Positions 16,620-26,292 are shown, numbered from the stretch's first letter. The stretch is 64,000 bases of DNA from RUG572 sp051884915 (GCA_051884915.1 JBJEWF010000020.1:1-64000); one strand, 5' to 3'. Notes: generated by a model not told the origin, from the sequence alone. Numbers and translations: made by a program.

Positions 16620-17422
16620 GTCGTCTCCTTCATCATGTCTCCCGATATGCAGACCGTCCCGCCGCATGACAGTCCGCCACGTCTCCATTGTACTTCTTTC
16701 GGCCCGCTCTGTCCATGCCCGAGATGAAAGACGAGACAGCTGCAGGCGGGCGGAAAGAAATCGGACCGGTCGCAGACGAAGCCGCACGCCGCCGCCAGCG
16801 CCTGGAATTCCGCCGCCGTCCGGGTCCGCGCGATTGACGTGCGCAAGTAGGCGTAGTCCGCTTTCGCCTTTCGGGCGAATACTGGCGCGAGGAAACGCAG
16901 CCACAGGGACGTCGCGCCGCCGAGAACGCGCGACGGGGAGCGGAACAGTTCCAATACGACCAGAACGCCGCCCGGCGCCAGCACGCGGGCCGCCTCCTTC
17001 AGCGCGCGCTCCTGATCCGGAAAGTTCCGGAAGCCGAACGCGCAGAGGACCGCGTCGAACCGGTTGGCGGGGAAATCCAGCGCCAGCGCGTTCCCTTCCC
17101 GCAGCGCGATCCGGCCGGACAGTCCCGCACGGGCGACTTTCGCCCGTGCGATCTCCAGCATGGCCGGCGTCAGGTCGACGCCCGTCACGTCGGCCGCGGG
17201 GAAGCGACGGGCCGCCGCCAGCGCCAAGTCGGCCGTGCCGGTCGCCAGATCCAGGATCCTCTCCGGCGCCGTCTCCAGCCGCTCCAGCGCGCGACGGCGC
17301 CAGAGGACGTCGACGCCCAGAGTCAGAACGCGGTTCAGCCGATCGTAGATCCCCGCGATGCGCGTAAACAGCGACCGGACGGCCGCGGGCGGGGGCTGCG
17401 AATTTCTAGACCGCGGGCGCAT
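16616..17422 (-). CDS. ubiE: Demethylmenaquinone/ubiquinone methyltransferase, UbiE/MenG family
   Basis: This enzyme performs the C-methylation step in menaquinone (or ubiquinone) synthesis. The 268-residue SAM-dependent enzyme has RIAGIYDRLNRVLTLGVDVLWRRRAL, the SAM-binding ILDLATGTADLAL, and NALALDFPANRFDAVLCAFGFRNFPD. The family end, normally near a GxK, falls at about residue 232 (CLVFHLGHG). The frame then stays open for about 36 more residues of unusual composition up to an ATGA overlap with the next gene. Those codons also contain a good promoter, so the tail may be a chance extension. The start ATG at 17422 overlaps the end of the prepilin peptidase gene by 17 bp. In this likely anaerobe the quinone is probably menaquinone. 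Confidence 0.92.
   Translation of the reverse strand: MRPRSRNSQPPPAAVRSLFTRIAGIYDRLNRVLTLGVDVLWRRRALERLETAPERILDLATGTADLALAAARRFPAADVTGVDLTPAMLEIARAKVARAGLSGRIALREGNALALDFPANRFDAVLCAFGFRNFPDQERALKEAARVLAPGGVLVVLELFRSPSRVLGGATSLWLRFLAPVFARKAKADYAYLRTSIARTRTAAEFQALAAACGFVCDRSDFFPPACSCLVFHLGHGQSGPKEVQWRRGGLSCGGTVCISGDMMKETT
16687..16715 (-). promoter_or_regulatory. Internal promoter in the 3' end of ubiE
   Basis: -35 TGGACA (16715 to 16710), 17-bp spacer, -10 TACAAT (16692 to 16687), on the minus strand. Both hexamers match consensus at five of six positions. It would start transcription near 16679 for the secreted coiled-coil gene, plsC, rfbB and manC. Confidence 0.55.
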
Positions 17423-18278
17423 AGAGCTTGAGATACCAGTTCAGAATCGCCGGCCCCCAATACATCCAGAGCAGCACGCCGATTGCCAGGAACGGCCCGT
17501 AGGGAACGGCCGTGAAGCCGCCCAGCCGGGCGCGCCCGCGCAGAATCAGCAACCCGCCGGCACACGCCCCCACGAACGACGAGACGACAATCGTGAACAG
17601 CACCGCCCACGGCCCGAAGAACGCCCCCACGCCGCCGATGAGCTTCACGTCGCCGAACCCCATGGCCTCTTTCCTGAAGATTTTCGAGAACACCCAGCCG
17701 ACGCCCCACAGGAAGAAAAAGCCGAAGGCGAGTCCGCCCAACGACCGGTACAGCGCCTGCAGAGGCTCCGTCTGTCCCTGCAGTTCGGGGACGAGACAGC
17801 TGAGCGGCAGCCCCAGCACCATGCCGCCGATGGTCACGCGATCGGGGATCCACTGGTGCTCCAGGTCGATGAAAGACCCCAGGATCAGCCCCGCCGCCAC
17901 CAGCCAGTAGACGCCCACCGTCCAGAGCGTGCGGAGCGGCACCAGGCCCAGCGCGGGGGCGCCGCCGAGGAAAAAGGGCATCGCCCATTGCAGATAGGCC
18001 AGCAGGAACAGGACGCCGCCGAGCAGTTCGACGATCGTGTAGCGCACGGAAATCGGTTCGCGGCAGTTGGCGCAACGCCCGCGCAGCGCGCACCAGCTGA
18101 CAATCGGGATGTTCTGGTACCATTTGATCGCCGCGTGGCATCTGGGGCAGTGCGAGGGCGGCCAGACCACCGATTCGTCGCGGGGGATGCGCCAGATGCA
18201 GACGTTCATGAAACTCCCGATGCAGCATCCCAGCGCGAACGAGTAGCAGGCGAAGACGCCGAAATAGTACACGTCCAT
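17406..18278 (-). CDS. pilD: Type IV prepilin peptidase / N-methyltransferase
   Basis: This is an inner-membrane aspartic protease that trims and methylates type IV prepilins or type II secretion pseudopilins. The 290-residue, multi-span protein has GSFMNVCIWRIP near the N-terminus, a zinc-binding loop with two CxxC pairs (CPRCHAAIKW...CALRGRCANC), and both catalytic aspartates (DLEHQWIPD and GFGDVKL). The long cytoplasmic zinc loop indicates the bifunctional PilD class. The ATG shares one base with the polA stop (TGATG). No pilin genes are in the window. Confidence 0.93.
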   Translation of the reverse strand: MDVYYFGVFACYSFALGCCIGSFMNVCIWRIPRDESVVWPPSHCPRCHAAIKWYQNIPIVSWCALRGRCANCREPISVRYTIVELLGGVLFLLAYLQWAMPFFLGGAPALGLVPLRTLWTVGVYWLVAAGLILGSFIDLEHQWIPDRVTIGGMVLGLPLSCLVPELQGQTEPLQALYRSLGGLAFGFFFLWGVGWVFSKIFRKEAMGFGDVKLIGGVGAFFGPWAVLFTIVVSSFVGACAGGLLILRGRARLGGFTAVPYGPFLAIGVLLWMYWGPAILNWYLKLYAPAV

Positions 18279-21079
18279 CAGTGGGCCTCCAGCCAGTTCC
18301 GTCCCGCGCCAACCGAAACCTCCAGCGGCACGCCGAAATCCATCGCCTGCTCCATCTCGCGCGTCACGATGTCCCTGACGCGATCCACCTCTTCCACGGG
18401 CACGTCGAACAGCAGTTCGTCATGGATCTGCAGGATCATCTGCGCGTTCAGTCCGGCCCTTTTCAGGGCCCGGTCGACCTTGACCATCGCCAGCTTGATC
18501 AAATCCGCCGCCGTGCCCTGGATGGGCGTGTTGATGGCGTCGCGCTCGGCGCTCTGGCGCACCGTCGCGTTGCGCGAATTGATGTCCCGCAGCGTCCGCC
18601 GGCGGCCAAGCGCCGTTGCGGCATAGCCCGTCTCCCGCGCCCGGGCGATGGCGGAATCCATGAAGGCGCGGATCCGGGGATAGAGCCTGAAGTAGGAGTC
18701 GATCAGTTCCGCCGCTTCCTTGCGCGGGCAGTGGAGGCGCTGGGCCAGGCCGAAGGCCGAGATGCCGTAGATGATTCCGAAATTGACCATCTTGCATCTC
18801 GACCGCATTTCGGGCGTGACCAGTTCCGGGCTCACGCCGTAGACCCGGGCGGCCGTTTCGCGATGGATGTCCGCGCCCCGGGCAAAGGCCGCGCGCATGG
18901 ACTCGTCCCCGCTCATCGCCGCCATCAGCCGCAGCTCGATCTGCGAATAGTCGGCCGAAACGAGGCGGTGGTTCCCGTCCCGCGCCATAATCGCCGCCCG
19001 GATGAATCTGCCGCGTTCCGTGCGAATCGGAATGTTCTGGAGATTCGGTTCGGCCGAAGACAGGCGGCCCGTTTCCGTCAAGGCCTGCGAGAAGGTAGTG
19101 TGGACGCGGCCGTCGTGCGGATCGATGCAGAGCGGCAGCTTGTCCACATAGGTCGACTTCAGTTTCGTGCAGGCGCGGTAGTCGAGAACCTTCTGGACGA
19201 CGGGATGGGCGTCCAGCAGCTTGACCAGCGTCTTCTCGTCCGTCGAGAACTGCCCCGTCTGCGTCTTCTTCACGCCCTCCGGTTCGAGGCCCAATTTGCC
19301 GAAGAGGAACCGGCCGAGCTGCCGGGGCGAATCAAGATTGATCTCGGCGCCGGCGACCGCCTTGATTTCGGCCGCGAGGCCCACGATCTCACGGTCCAGC
19401 TCCGTCCCGTATTGCCGCAGCGCGGCCACGTCGATCTGGACGCCCGCCCGTTCCATCTCGGACAGGATGGCCACAAGCGGCTCCTCGCTCTCCTCCAGGG
19501 CCCGCGGCGCGATCTCCAGCGCCCGCGGACGCAGAATCGCATCCAGGCGAAGCGCGACGTCCGCATCCTCGGCCGCGTAGTCCAGAATCTTCCCGGGCTC
19601 GATGTCGCCCATCGTCAACTGCGGTTCGCCGCGCTTCTTCTCGCCAACCACGTCTTCGTAGTGGATGGGATCGTACCGGAGATATTCCCGGGCCAGGGCG
19701 TCCAGCCCGTGCCGCGCGGCGGCGTCCATGACGTAGTGCTCCAGCATCGTGTCGTGGACCGTGGACCCGAAGACAATGCCGTAGCGCGAAAGGACCGTCA
19801 TGTCGTATTTCGCATTCTGGGCAATCAGGATTTTGGCGGGATCGGCAAACGCCTTCGCGAAGATGCCGACGCGCGCGTTCGGATCGCCCGTCGGGCGGAT
19901 GGACGCGGCGGAGGAGCCGCCCACGAACAGGTCGTCGCCAAACAGACTGGACTGGACGGCGGCGGGCTGCCGGGGAACGACGACATACCAGGCTTTTCCC
20001 GGTTCCGTCGCAAACGACAGGCCGACCAGTTCCACCGTCCGGGCGTCGATGCCCGTCGTCTCCGTATCGAAGGCAAAGCGCGGCGCCGCCTCAAGGATGC
20101 GCGCCAATTCGCGCGCCTCCGCGTCCGTCGAAACCAGCCGGTAGTCGTGCGGGACGTCGGCCAGGCGCCGGTAGTTCGCGTCCGGCAGGGCCGAAGCCGC
20201 CATGCCGCCGCCGACGCCCAGCCGCCTGGCAAGCTGCGTCAGTTCAAACCGGGCGCAGACGGCGGCGAGTTTTCCCTCGTCGGGCGCGACGCGCCGGAAG
20301 CTCTCGAAGTCGACGTCCAGCGGAACATCCGTCCGGATCGTCGTCAGGAACTTGGAGATCCTGGCGTCCTCGGCGCCGGCGGCGACCTTCTCCGCCAGTT
20401 TCCCCTTCAACTCCCCGGCGTGTTCGAGAATGCCCTCCACCGTTCCGTACTGGGCCAGCAGCGACAGGGCCGTCTTCTCCCCCACCCCCCTGATGCCGGG
20501 AATGTTGTCCGCCGCATCGCCGGCCAGCGCCAGCAAATCGACCATCTGCCGCGGCGAGGCGAGGCCCCAATGCTCTTTCACCGCCTCCGCGTCGTAGATG
20601 GCGGGGCCCTCCTTGCCGTGGCCGGGCCGGAACAGGCGGATGTTCGGCGCCACCAGCTGCGCCGCGTCCTTGTCGGGCGTCGCCAGATAGACGTCGAATC
20701 CCGCCGCGGCGGCCTTGACGGCCAGGGTGCCCATCACGTCGTCGGCCTCGAAGCCGTCTTTGCGGACGACGGGCAGCCGAAGGGCCTCCGCCAGTTCAAA
20801 CGCATAGGGGACGTTCGCGGCAAGATCCTCCGGCATCTTCTCGCGCTGGGCCTTGTACGCGGGGAACGCCTCGTGGCGGAACGTCGGACCGCCCGGGTCC
20901 ATCGCCAGAACCGCGTATCCCGGCTTGTAGTCGGCGAGAATCGACGTGACGCCGTTGGCGAATCCGATCAGCGCCGACGTGTTGAGGCCTGTCGACGTCA
21001 TGCGCGGATTCCGCAAAAAAACAAAATGCCCTTTGTAGAGAAAGGGCATCAGGTCGATGATGAAGAATTTTTCAGCCAT
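18278..21079 (-). CDS. polA: DNA polymerase I
   Basis: This is a repair and Okazaki-fragment polymerase of 933 residues, with all three domains. The 5' nuclease is at about residues 1-290 (FEADDVMGTLA, ATPDKDAAQL, GDAADNIPGIRGVGEKTA). The 3'-5' proofreading domain appears active: FDTETTGID, NAKYDMTVLSRYG and YAAEDADVAL supply the acidic residues. The polymerase domain is at about 550-933, with VSADYSQIELR, the O-helix RSRCKMVNFGIIYGISAFGLA and QIHDELLFDVP. Its start overlaps the end of aroA by 8 bp, and its stop overlaps the prepilin peptidase start by 1 bp, so it sits inside a coupled operon. Confidence 0.97.
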   Translation of the reverse strand: MAEKFFIIDLMPFLYKGHFVFLRNPRMTSTGLNTSALIGFANGVTSILADYKPGYAVLAMDPGGPTFRHEAFPAYKAQREKMPEDLAANVPYAFELAEALRLPVVRKDGFEADDVMGTLAVKAAAAGFDVYLATPDKDAAQLVAPNIRLFRPGHGKEGPAIYDAEAVKEHWGLASPRQMVDLLALAGDAADNIPGIRGVGEKTALSLLAQYGTVEGILEHAGELKGKLAEKVAAGAEDARISKFLTTIRTDVPLDVDFESFRRVAPDEGKLAAVCARFELTQLARRLGVGGGMAASALPDANYRRLADVPHDYRLVSTDAEARELARILEAAPRFAFDTETTGIDARTVELVGLSFATEPGKAWYVVVPRQPAAVQSSLFGDDLFVGGSSAASIRPTGDPNARVGIFAKAFADPAKILIAQNAKYDMTVLSRYGIVFGSTVHDTMLEHYVMDAAARHGLDALAREYLRYDPIHYEDVVGEKKRGEPQLTMGDIEPGKILDYAAEDADVALRLDAILRPRALEIAPRALEESEEPLVAILSEMERAGVQIDVAALRQYGTELDREIVGLAAEIKAVAGAEINLDSPRQLGRFLFGKLGLEPEGVKKTQTGQFSTDEKTLVKLLDAHPVVQKVLDYRACTKLKSTYVDKLPLCIDPHDGRVHTTFSQALTETGRLSSAEPNLQNIPIRTERGRFIRAAIMARDGNHRLVSADYSQIELRLMAAMSGDESMRAAFARGADIHRETAARVYGVSPELVTPEMRSRCKMVNFGIIYGISAFGLAQRLHCPRKEAAELIDSYFRLYPRIRAFMDSAIARARETGYAATALGRRRTLRDINSRNATVRQSAERDAINTPIQGTAADLIKLAMVKVDRALKRAGLNAQMILQIHDELLFDVPVEEVDRVRDIVTREMEQAMDFGVPLEVSVGAGRNWLEAH

Positions 21080-22367
21080 TCATGCTCTCCGCGCCCGCGC
21101 CGAGCGAAACAAGGGTTGGAACAAATTCCGGGAACGACTCGTCCAGAATCTCCGCGCCCGCGACGGACACCGGCGCCTTCAGCCCGCAGAGCGCCATCGA
21201 CATGGCAAGCCGGTGGTCGCCATTGGCGCGTGCCGTTCCTCCCGTGAGCGTTCCGCCATGAACGGCAAATCCGTCGTCGAACTCGTCGACCTCCGTCCCG
21301 AGGGCGCGAAGCTGCGCGACGATGGCCGCGATCCGGTCCGTTTCCTTGTAGCGGAGCTCCCGGGCTTCGCGCACGACGGTCGTGCCCTCGGCAAAAGCCG
21401 CGACGGCGGCGATCGCCGGCAATTCGTCAATCGACCGGACCACCAGGCCGCCCCTGATTTCGGTCGCCTTCAGGGGGGCGGCTTCAAGCGCGACGTCGGC
21501 GACCGGCTCGCCGCATTCTTCGCGCCCGTTCGCGCACGTGACGTTCGCGCCCATGGCCTTCAGGACGTCCAGAATGCCCGTGCGCGTTTCGTTCACGCCC
21601 ACCCCGGCGACCACGATGCGGCTCCCCGGCACCAGCGCGGCGGCGCACAGCAGGAACGCCGCCGACGAGATGTCGCCCGCCAGCGTCCCGTCCAACGGCG
21701 ACAGCGGCCGCGACAGCGGCCTGACGCGCGTCGTCCAGCCGTCCGACGCGATGTCGGCGCCCATCGCCGTCAGCATCCGGACGGTATGGTCGCGCACGGG
21801 GCCGGGAACCGTGAACCGGCATTCCGCAGACGCGCCCAAAGCGGCAATCTGGAGACAGCTCAGGACCTGGGCGGACGCCACGGGAACGTCGTACGAAAGG
21901 CCTCCCAGCGCATGCCGCCCGAATTCAAGCGGCGCGCAGCCGTTCCGCGTTCGCACGACCGCGCCCATCCGCGCCAGCGGATCGGCAATGCGGCCCATCG
22001 GGCGTTTCCGCAAACCCTCGCTTCCGTCCAGCGTGCAGGCCGTTCCCGTGCCGGCCACGGCGCCGGCGAGCAGGCGGATCGTCGTGGCGGAGTTGCCGCA
22101 ATGGGCGACGCAGGCCGATCCCGGAAAGGGCCGATAGCCGTTTCCCCGGATTCTGAGGACGCCGTTTTCGAGCGTCGACCCGACGCCCAGGGAAGACAGC
22201 GCGCCCCGCATGGCCCGCGTGACGCCGCTGTCGGGATACCGGCGGACGGTCGACTCGCCCTCGGCCAGGGCGGCGAACAGCGCGGCCCGATGGGCCAGCG
22301 ATTTGTCCCCCGGCACGGAAACGCGTCCCTTCAGCGGGGCCGTTGCGGGAGTCAGGCGCAGATCCAT
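21072..22367 (-). CDS. aroA: 3-phosphoshikimate 1-carboxyvinyltransferase (EPSP synthase)
   Basis: This is the sixth step of the shikimate pathway, joining shikimate 3-phosphate and PEP. The 431-residue protein shows VPGDKSLAHRAALFAALAEG, CGNSATTIRLLAGA (PEP-binding GNSGTT variant), DGSEGLRKRPMGRIADPLARMGA, and the C-terminal RYKETDRIAAI and NGDHRLAMSMAL. The glyphosate-relevant segment reads AHCGNSATTIR. It lies 6 bp after the Wzc-like gene and overlaps polA. No other aromatic pathway genes are nearby. Confidence 0.96.
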   Translation of the reverse strand: MDLRLTPATAPLKGRVSVPGDKSLAHRAALFAALAEGESTVRRYPDSGVTRAMRGALSSLGVGSTLENGVLRIRGNGYRPFPGSACVAHCGNSATTIRLLAGAVAGTGTACTLDGSEGLRKRPMGRIADPLARMGAVVRTRNGCAPLEFGRHALGGLSYDVPVASAQVLSCLQIAALGASAECRFTVPGPVRDHTVRMLTAMGADIASDGWTTRVRPLSRPLSPLDGTLAGDISSAAFLLCAAALVPGSRIVVAGVGVNETRTGILDVLKAMGANVTCANGREECGEPVADVALEAAPLKATEIRGGLVVRSIDELPAIAAVAAFAEGTTVVREARELRYKETDRIAAIVAQLRALGTEVDEFDDGFAVHGGTLTGGTARANGDHRLAMSMALCGLKAPVSVAGAEILDESFPEFVPTLVSLGAGAESMNG

Positions 22368-22373
22368 AGCCGG

Positions 22374-24797
22374 CTATTCCTCGTCGACCAGATCCGGACT
22401 CACCGCCGCGTGACGGGCATGCGGTTGCGCGGCGGCCGCGCCTTCCACGGACGCGGGCGCGTCTTCGGCCTTGGCGGCCGGCTCCTTTTTCGCGGTCTCG
22501 GTCGGCGCATACGGACGATAGCCGCCGCCGTATGCGCGATACCCGCCATAGCCGCCATAGCCGTACCCGTAGCCGGAGGCGTGGCCCAACTGGCTGAACG
22601 CGGCCGAACCCATGTCGACGTCGTTGACGACGATGCCGATGACCGTCGCCCCCGACTCGGCCAGGCTCCGCGCCGCATGCTGGATGGGCTTGAAGTGCGT
22701 GCGGTCCGGGCAGCACATGATCATCACGGAATCGACCATCGAGGCCAAGGTCATGACGTCGCCCACGATGCCGAACGGCGGCGAGTCGACGATGACGCGG
22801 TCGTAGTGTTCGCGCGCCCACTTGAAGAAATCGGGGACGATGTCCGAACCCATGATGGACGCGGGATTGACGTTGTCCGGCGGCAGCGAGCCCATCACTT
22901 CGAGGTTCTCGATTCCGCTCTGCATCGCCAGCCCCTTGAAATCGCGGGCGCCGTCCTTGCGCGACAGATAGTGCGAGAAGGAGTGGTCCTTGTCGATCGT
23001 CAATCCCCACACGCGCGCCAGCCGCGGACGGCGCATGTCGAAATCGACCAGCAGCGTGCGCTTGCCGGCCTGCGCGCTTGAAATCGCCAGCGAACACGAC
23101 GCGATCGTCTTCCCTTCGCCCGGCTGCGTCGACATGATGAGCAGCACCTGGGAAATCGGCTGGTAGCGCGGAGAATCCAACAGGTTTCTCAGCCCGGCCA
23201 TGATTTCGGCAAACTGCGAATACTTGTTGTCGGCAATGAATTTGGCGACCTGCTCGCGCTGCTTCCGGCGGATGTGGGGCAGCACCGCCAGCACCTTCAG
23301 CGACAGCCGGACTTCGATGTCGGACAGGGAGACGATGGTGTCTTCCAGATGGTCGAGGATGAGGACGAACAGCAGGCCCAGCGCAAAGGACAGCACGCCG
23401 CCGATGGTGAAGATGACCAGCGGATTGGGGAGCACCGGCTTCTCGGGCGTGGGCGCGGGACGGCCGACGCGGATGATTTCATTGTTCTGCTCCGCCAGAA
23501 TCCGGGCCGCGTTCTCCCGCTGCATCAGATCGGCCAGCGTGTCGTAGTAGACCTTCCCCTCCTGCTCCAGCTGCTTCAGTCCCGCGTCGGCCTGGACGAT
23601 CTTCTGGCCAATGCGGGCGAGCTCGTTGCGGAAGTCCTCGCTTTTCTTCTTGAAGGCGGCCAGCTGGTTCTTGTAGGCTTTCAGGTTGCCGTTCGCCGTC
23701 GCAAGGGCCCGGGAGACGGCGTCGACAAACTGCTGCTTGACCGTCTCGACCTCCTTCTCCTTCGCCTTCACCTCCGGGTGGTTCGTCGTGTATTTCGCCA
23801 GAAGCGCGGTCTGCTCCATCTTCGCGGTCTGAAGCGTCGCATAGGCCTGGTAGATTTCGGAGGAACGCGGGACGGCCGTCGGGAGCGCGCCGAAGTCCTC
23901 CGGCGTCTCCTGGGCCGCCTGAAGGACCTTCTCCCATTCCTGGGCCGCCGTCACCTCCGCCTGCATCGCCAGCACGTCCGCCGTCGTCTTCTGGAGCGAC
24001 TGCTGGAGGATCTCCCGCTCCGAATTCAAGCTGTCGATCTTGTTTTCGGCACGGAACTTCCGAATGGCGTCTTCGTTGTCCCGGACCACCCGGCGCTGTT
24101 TTTCAACCTGCTCGTGAATCTGCGCGACGGCTTTGTCGCACCTGAGCTTGTTCTCTTCGTCCGTAAACGACTCGATGGCCTCGGCGTACGCATTCGCCAG
24201 GGAAGACGCGAGGCTGGCCGACGTCGAACGGACGGCAATCGTGATCAGGCGCGAATTCCGGATCAGTTCGAGTTCGGAATTCACGAGCGCCTCGACCAGT
24301 TCCTTGTCGGTCACCGTCGAGGCCGGATGATTGGCCCGATACTGCTGGATGATCTTCTGGACGATCTTGTCCGAACGCCAGTCCGACTGGCGCGTGTTGA
24401 AGACTTCCGCGTAGTTGTTGCCGAGATCGGGTCCGCTCATCTCCATCAGCGTCCCGTTGTTCCCCTGGGGCCGGCGCATGTCCATCGTAAACTCGCTCTT
24501 GGCCTCGTAGATCGTCGGGGAAATCCGATAGACCGCAAACGCGGCGACAAGGCCGATCAGCAGAAACACGAGGATGGAGATCCAGCGCTGGGCAACGACC
24601 CGGAGGATGCGGCCAAGGGTAACCGTGCCGACGAGCGAATCATCGTCCGAACCGGCGCCCTGCCCGCCGCGCGCCCCCCCGTAGTAGTACGGAGCCTGTC
24701 CGCCATAAGCCGATTGCGCGCTGCCGTAGTAGATCGGCGCCTTGCTGGCCGTGCCATAATAGAGCGGTTTCTTCCCGTATGTCGAACTTGATGCCAT
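22374..24797 (-). CDS. Wzc-like polysaccharide co-polymerase fused to a BY-type tyrosine kinase
   Basis: This is an 807-residue inner-membrane protein controlling capsule or exopolysaccharide chain length and export. Residues 1-60 are a cytoplasmic, Tyr-rich segment (nine Tyr before residue 40, many as YYG). Span 1 is about 72-92, followed by a Wzz domain and a long periplasmic coiled coil. Span 2 follows PNPLVIFTIGG. The kinase domain has Walker A STQPGEGKT, Walker A' LLVDFDMRRP and Walker B VIVDSPP. The C-terminus carries the usual Tyr/Gly cluster with eight Tyr in 21 residues, then an acidic/Ala tail. It lies between the Wzy-like gene and aroA. A matching Wzb-type phosphatase is not in the window. 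Confidence 0.93.
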   Translation of the reverse strand: MASSSTYGKKPLYYGTASKAPIYYGSAQSAYGGQAPYYYGGARGGQGAGSDDDSLVGTVTLGRILRVVAQRWISILVFLLIGLVAAFAVYRISPTIYEAKSEFTMDMRRPQGNNGTLMEMSGPDLGNNYAEVFNTRQSDWRSDKIVQKIIQQYRANHPASTVTDKELVEALVNSELELIRNSRLITIAVRSTSASLASSLANAYAEAIESFTDEENKLRCDKAVAQIHEQVEKQRRVVRDNEDAIRKFRAENKIDSLNSEREILQQSLQKTTADVLAMQAEVTAAQEWEKVLQAAQETPEDFGALPTAVPRSSEIYQAYATLQTAKMEQTALLAKYTTNHPEVKAKEKEVETVKQQFVDAVSRALATANGNLKAYKNQLAAFKKKSEDFRNELARIGQKIVQADAGLKQLEQEGKVYYDTLADLMQRENAARILAEQNNEIIRVGRPAPTPEKPVLPNPLVIFTIGGVLSFALGLLFVLILDHLEDTIVSLSDIEVRLSLKVLAVLPHIRRKQREQVAKFIADNKYSQFAEIMAGLRNLLDSPRYQPISQVLLIMSTQPGEGKTIASCSLAISSAQAGKRTLLVDFDMRRPRLARVWGLTIDKDHSFSHYLSRKDGARDFKGLAMQSGIENLEVMGSLPPDNVNPASIMGSDIVPDFFKWAREHYDRVIVDSPPFGIVGDVMTLASMVDSVMIMCCPDRTHFKPIQHAARSLAESGATVIGIVVNDVDMGSAAFSQLGHASGYGYGYGGYGGYRAYGGGYRPYAPTETAKKEPAAKAEDAPASVEGAAAAQPHARHAAVSPDLVDEE

Positions 24798-24811
24798 AAT
24801 GCCCTCCAGGC

Positions 24812-26266
24812 CTACGCGGCCGCCATCCGCCGTTCGCTTTCCGATTCGGCCTGACGCGATCTTCCCCTGGGAAACGACGCGGTACAGAGCGCCAGCGGAA
24901 CAACCACCGCAAAACCAATGGCCGGGATCGACAGTTCAGGCAACCAGGCCGACTCCACCGCCATCAGGACCAGAATGACCGGAAGCGTCCAGACAATCGG
25001 CGGGACGGCGTACGCGAAAACGTCGGCATCGTCGACGGTGCGCAGGAACTGATAGGACTGGACCAGCCGGCTGACGTAGTACCACAGCATCAAGCCCAGG
25101 CCGACGAGCAGCAGCAGGCAGCCGACGATTCCCCGTTCGGCCAGAAGCGTCCAGTACGAGTTCTGCGCGAACAGCGGCTTCGCGGCCATCACGGCCCAAT
25201 CCGCCTTCTCGGCGAGAAACGGCACGTTCAGACCGTACGCGCCGAGCCCGACGCCGCCCCACGGATGGGCCATCCACATCTGCCGGCCAATCCGCGACAG
25301 GGCCTCGCCATTCTGGCGCATCGCCTCGGTCATCAGCAGGTCCACGTCAACGCCCCTCGCCTTGGCCGCGACAACCGATTCGGGCGAAAAGGAAACCAGC
25401 AGGAACACCGACAACGCGGCGCCGAGCAGAAGCAACACCAGACTTCTTGCAACCGCCCCCACCGATCCGGCACGGTTCAGGTACAGAAGGCACCAGATTG
25501 TCGTCAGAACGGCCGCGACCGTCCAGCCGACCGCCACGACGGGCGGGGAGAAGAACAGAAGGCCGGAAACGTTCCCCATCACGGCAACGAAGAACGGCAG
25601 ACGCGCGGCTTTCCAGTTGCGCGCTTCCGCGACAACGCCGCTTGCGATGCCCAGCAGCAGCCAGGTGCCGAAGATCATCGACCAGAACGGCCCCTTGTCA
25701 AGCCCGCCCACGGCCATGTCGACGAAGAACGCCTCTCCGTTGCAGGCGCAGACGGACGCCGCAATGCCGCCCAGCCCCACGACCAGAGACCCCATCAGGC
25801 CCAAAAACAGGCGGGCGCCCAGACCGATGGAATGGCGAATGCCCATGGTCACGACCATCAGGCCGACGGCAACCGCCCAGGGGAGAAAACCGCTTTCGCG
25901 CGTCGACGCCGGCAGGGCCGTCATCGACGGCTCCTTGACCAGCCACGTCGTCTGCTCGGGGTCGTAGACCACCTCGATGCCCGTGTTCAGACACCGGATC
26001 GTCGCGCCGACAACGACCAGCAGGAAGAAATAGAATACCGGATCCCCCGCAATCCGCCCGCGGACGCGCGCGCGCGCAGACGAAAGCCGCTCGCCGGCAA
26101 GAATGGAAGGCTCAAGAAAAATCCAAACCGCCGCGAATGCGCTCAACCACAGGATCACGGCGCCAAGCCATGCGGCGGTGAGAAAGGGCGTGAGCGCAAG
26201 CGGGAGGGCCGCCAGCAAAGCCAGATGCGCCGACAGCCCGTATTTGGTGAGAAACTTCTGGATCAT
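24812..26266 (-). CDS. O-antigen ligase/polymerase (Wzy/WaaL)-like membrane protein
   Basis: This is a 484-residue protein with about 12 predicted spans and one large periplasmic loop before the last spans. The loop contains HPWGGVGLGAYGLNVPF and NSYWTLLAERGIVGCLLLL, the pattern of the Wzy_C / O-antigen ligase family (HPxxGxGxG, then an N/H-x3-L...E-x-G). This suggests a polymerase of lipid-linked repeat units, fitting its position between the barrel protein and the Wzc-like kinase. Overall sequence is weakly conserved in this family, so the exact activity (polymerase or ligase) is not settled. Confidence 0.78.
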   Translation of the reverse strand: MIQKFLTKYGLSAHLALLAALPLALTPFLTAAWLGAVILWLSAFAAVWIFLEPSILAGERLSSARARVRGRIAGDPVFYFFLLVVVGATIRCLNTGIEVVYDPEQTTWLVKEPSMTALPASTRESGFLPWAVAVGLMVVTMGIRHSIGLGARLFLGLMGSLVVGLGGIAASVCACNGEAFFVDMAVGGLDKGPFWSMIFGTWLLLGIASGVVAEARNWKAARLPFFVAVMGNVSGLLFFSPPVVAVGWTVAAVLTTIWCLLYLNRAGSVGAVARSLVLLLLGAALSVFLLVSFSPESVVAAKARGVDVDLLMTEAMRQNGEALSRIGRQMWMAHPWGGVGLGAYGLNVPFLAEKADWAVMAAKPLFAQNSYWTLLAERGIVGCLLLLVGLGLMLWYYVSRLVQSYQFLRTVDDADVFAYAVPPIVWTLPVILVLMAVESAWLPELSIPAIGFAVVVPLALCTASFPRGRSRQAESESERRMAAA

Positions 26267-26292
26267 TCAACCATACCCGCCGCCACGCCGGA

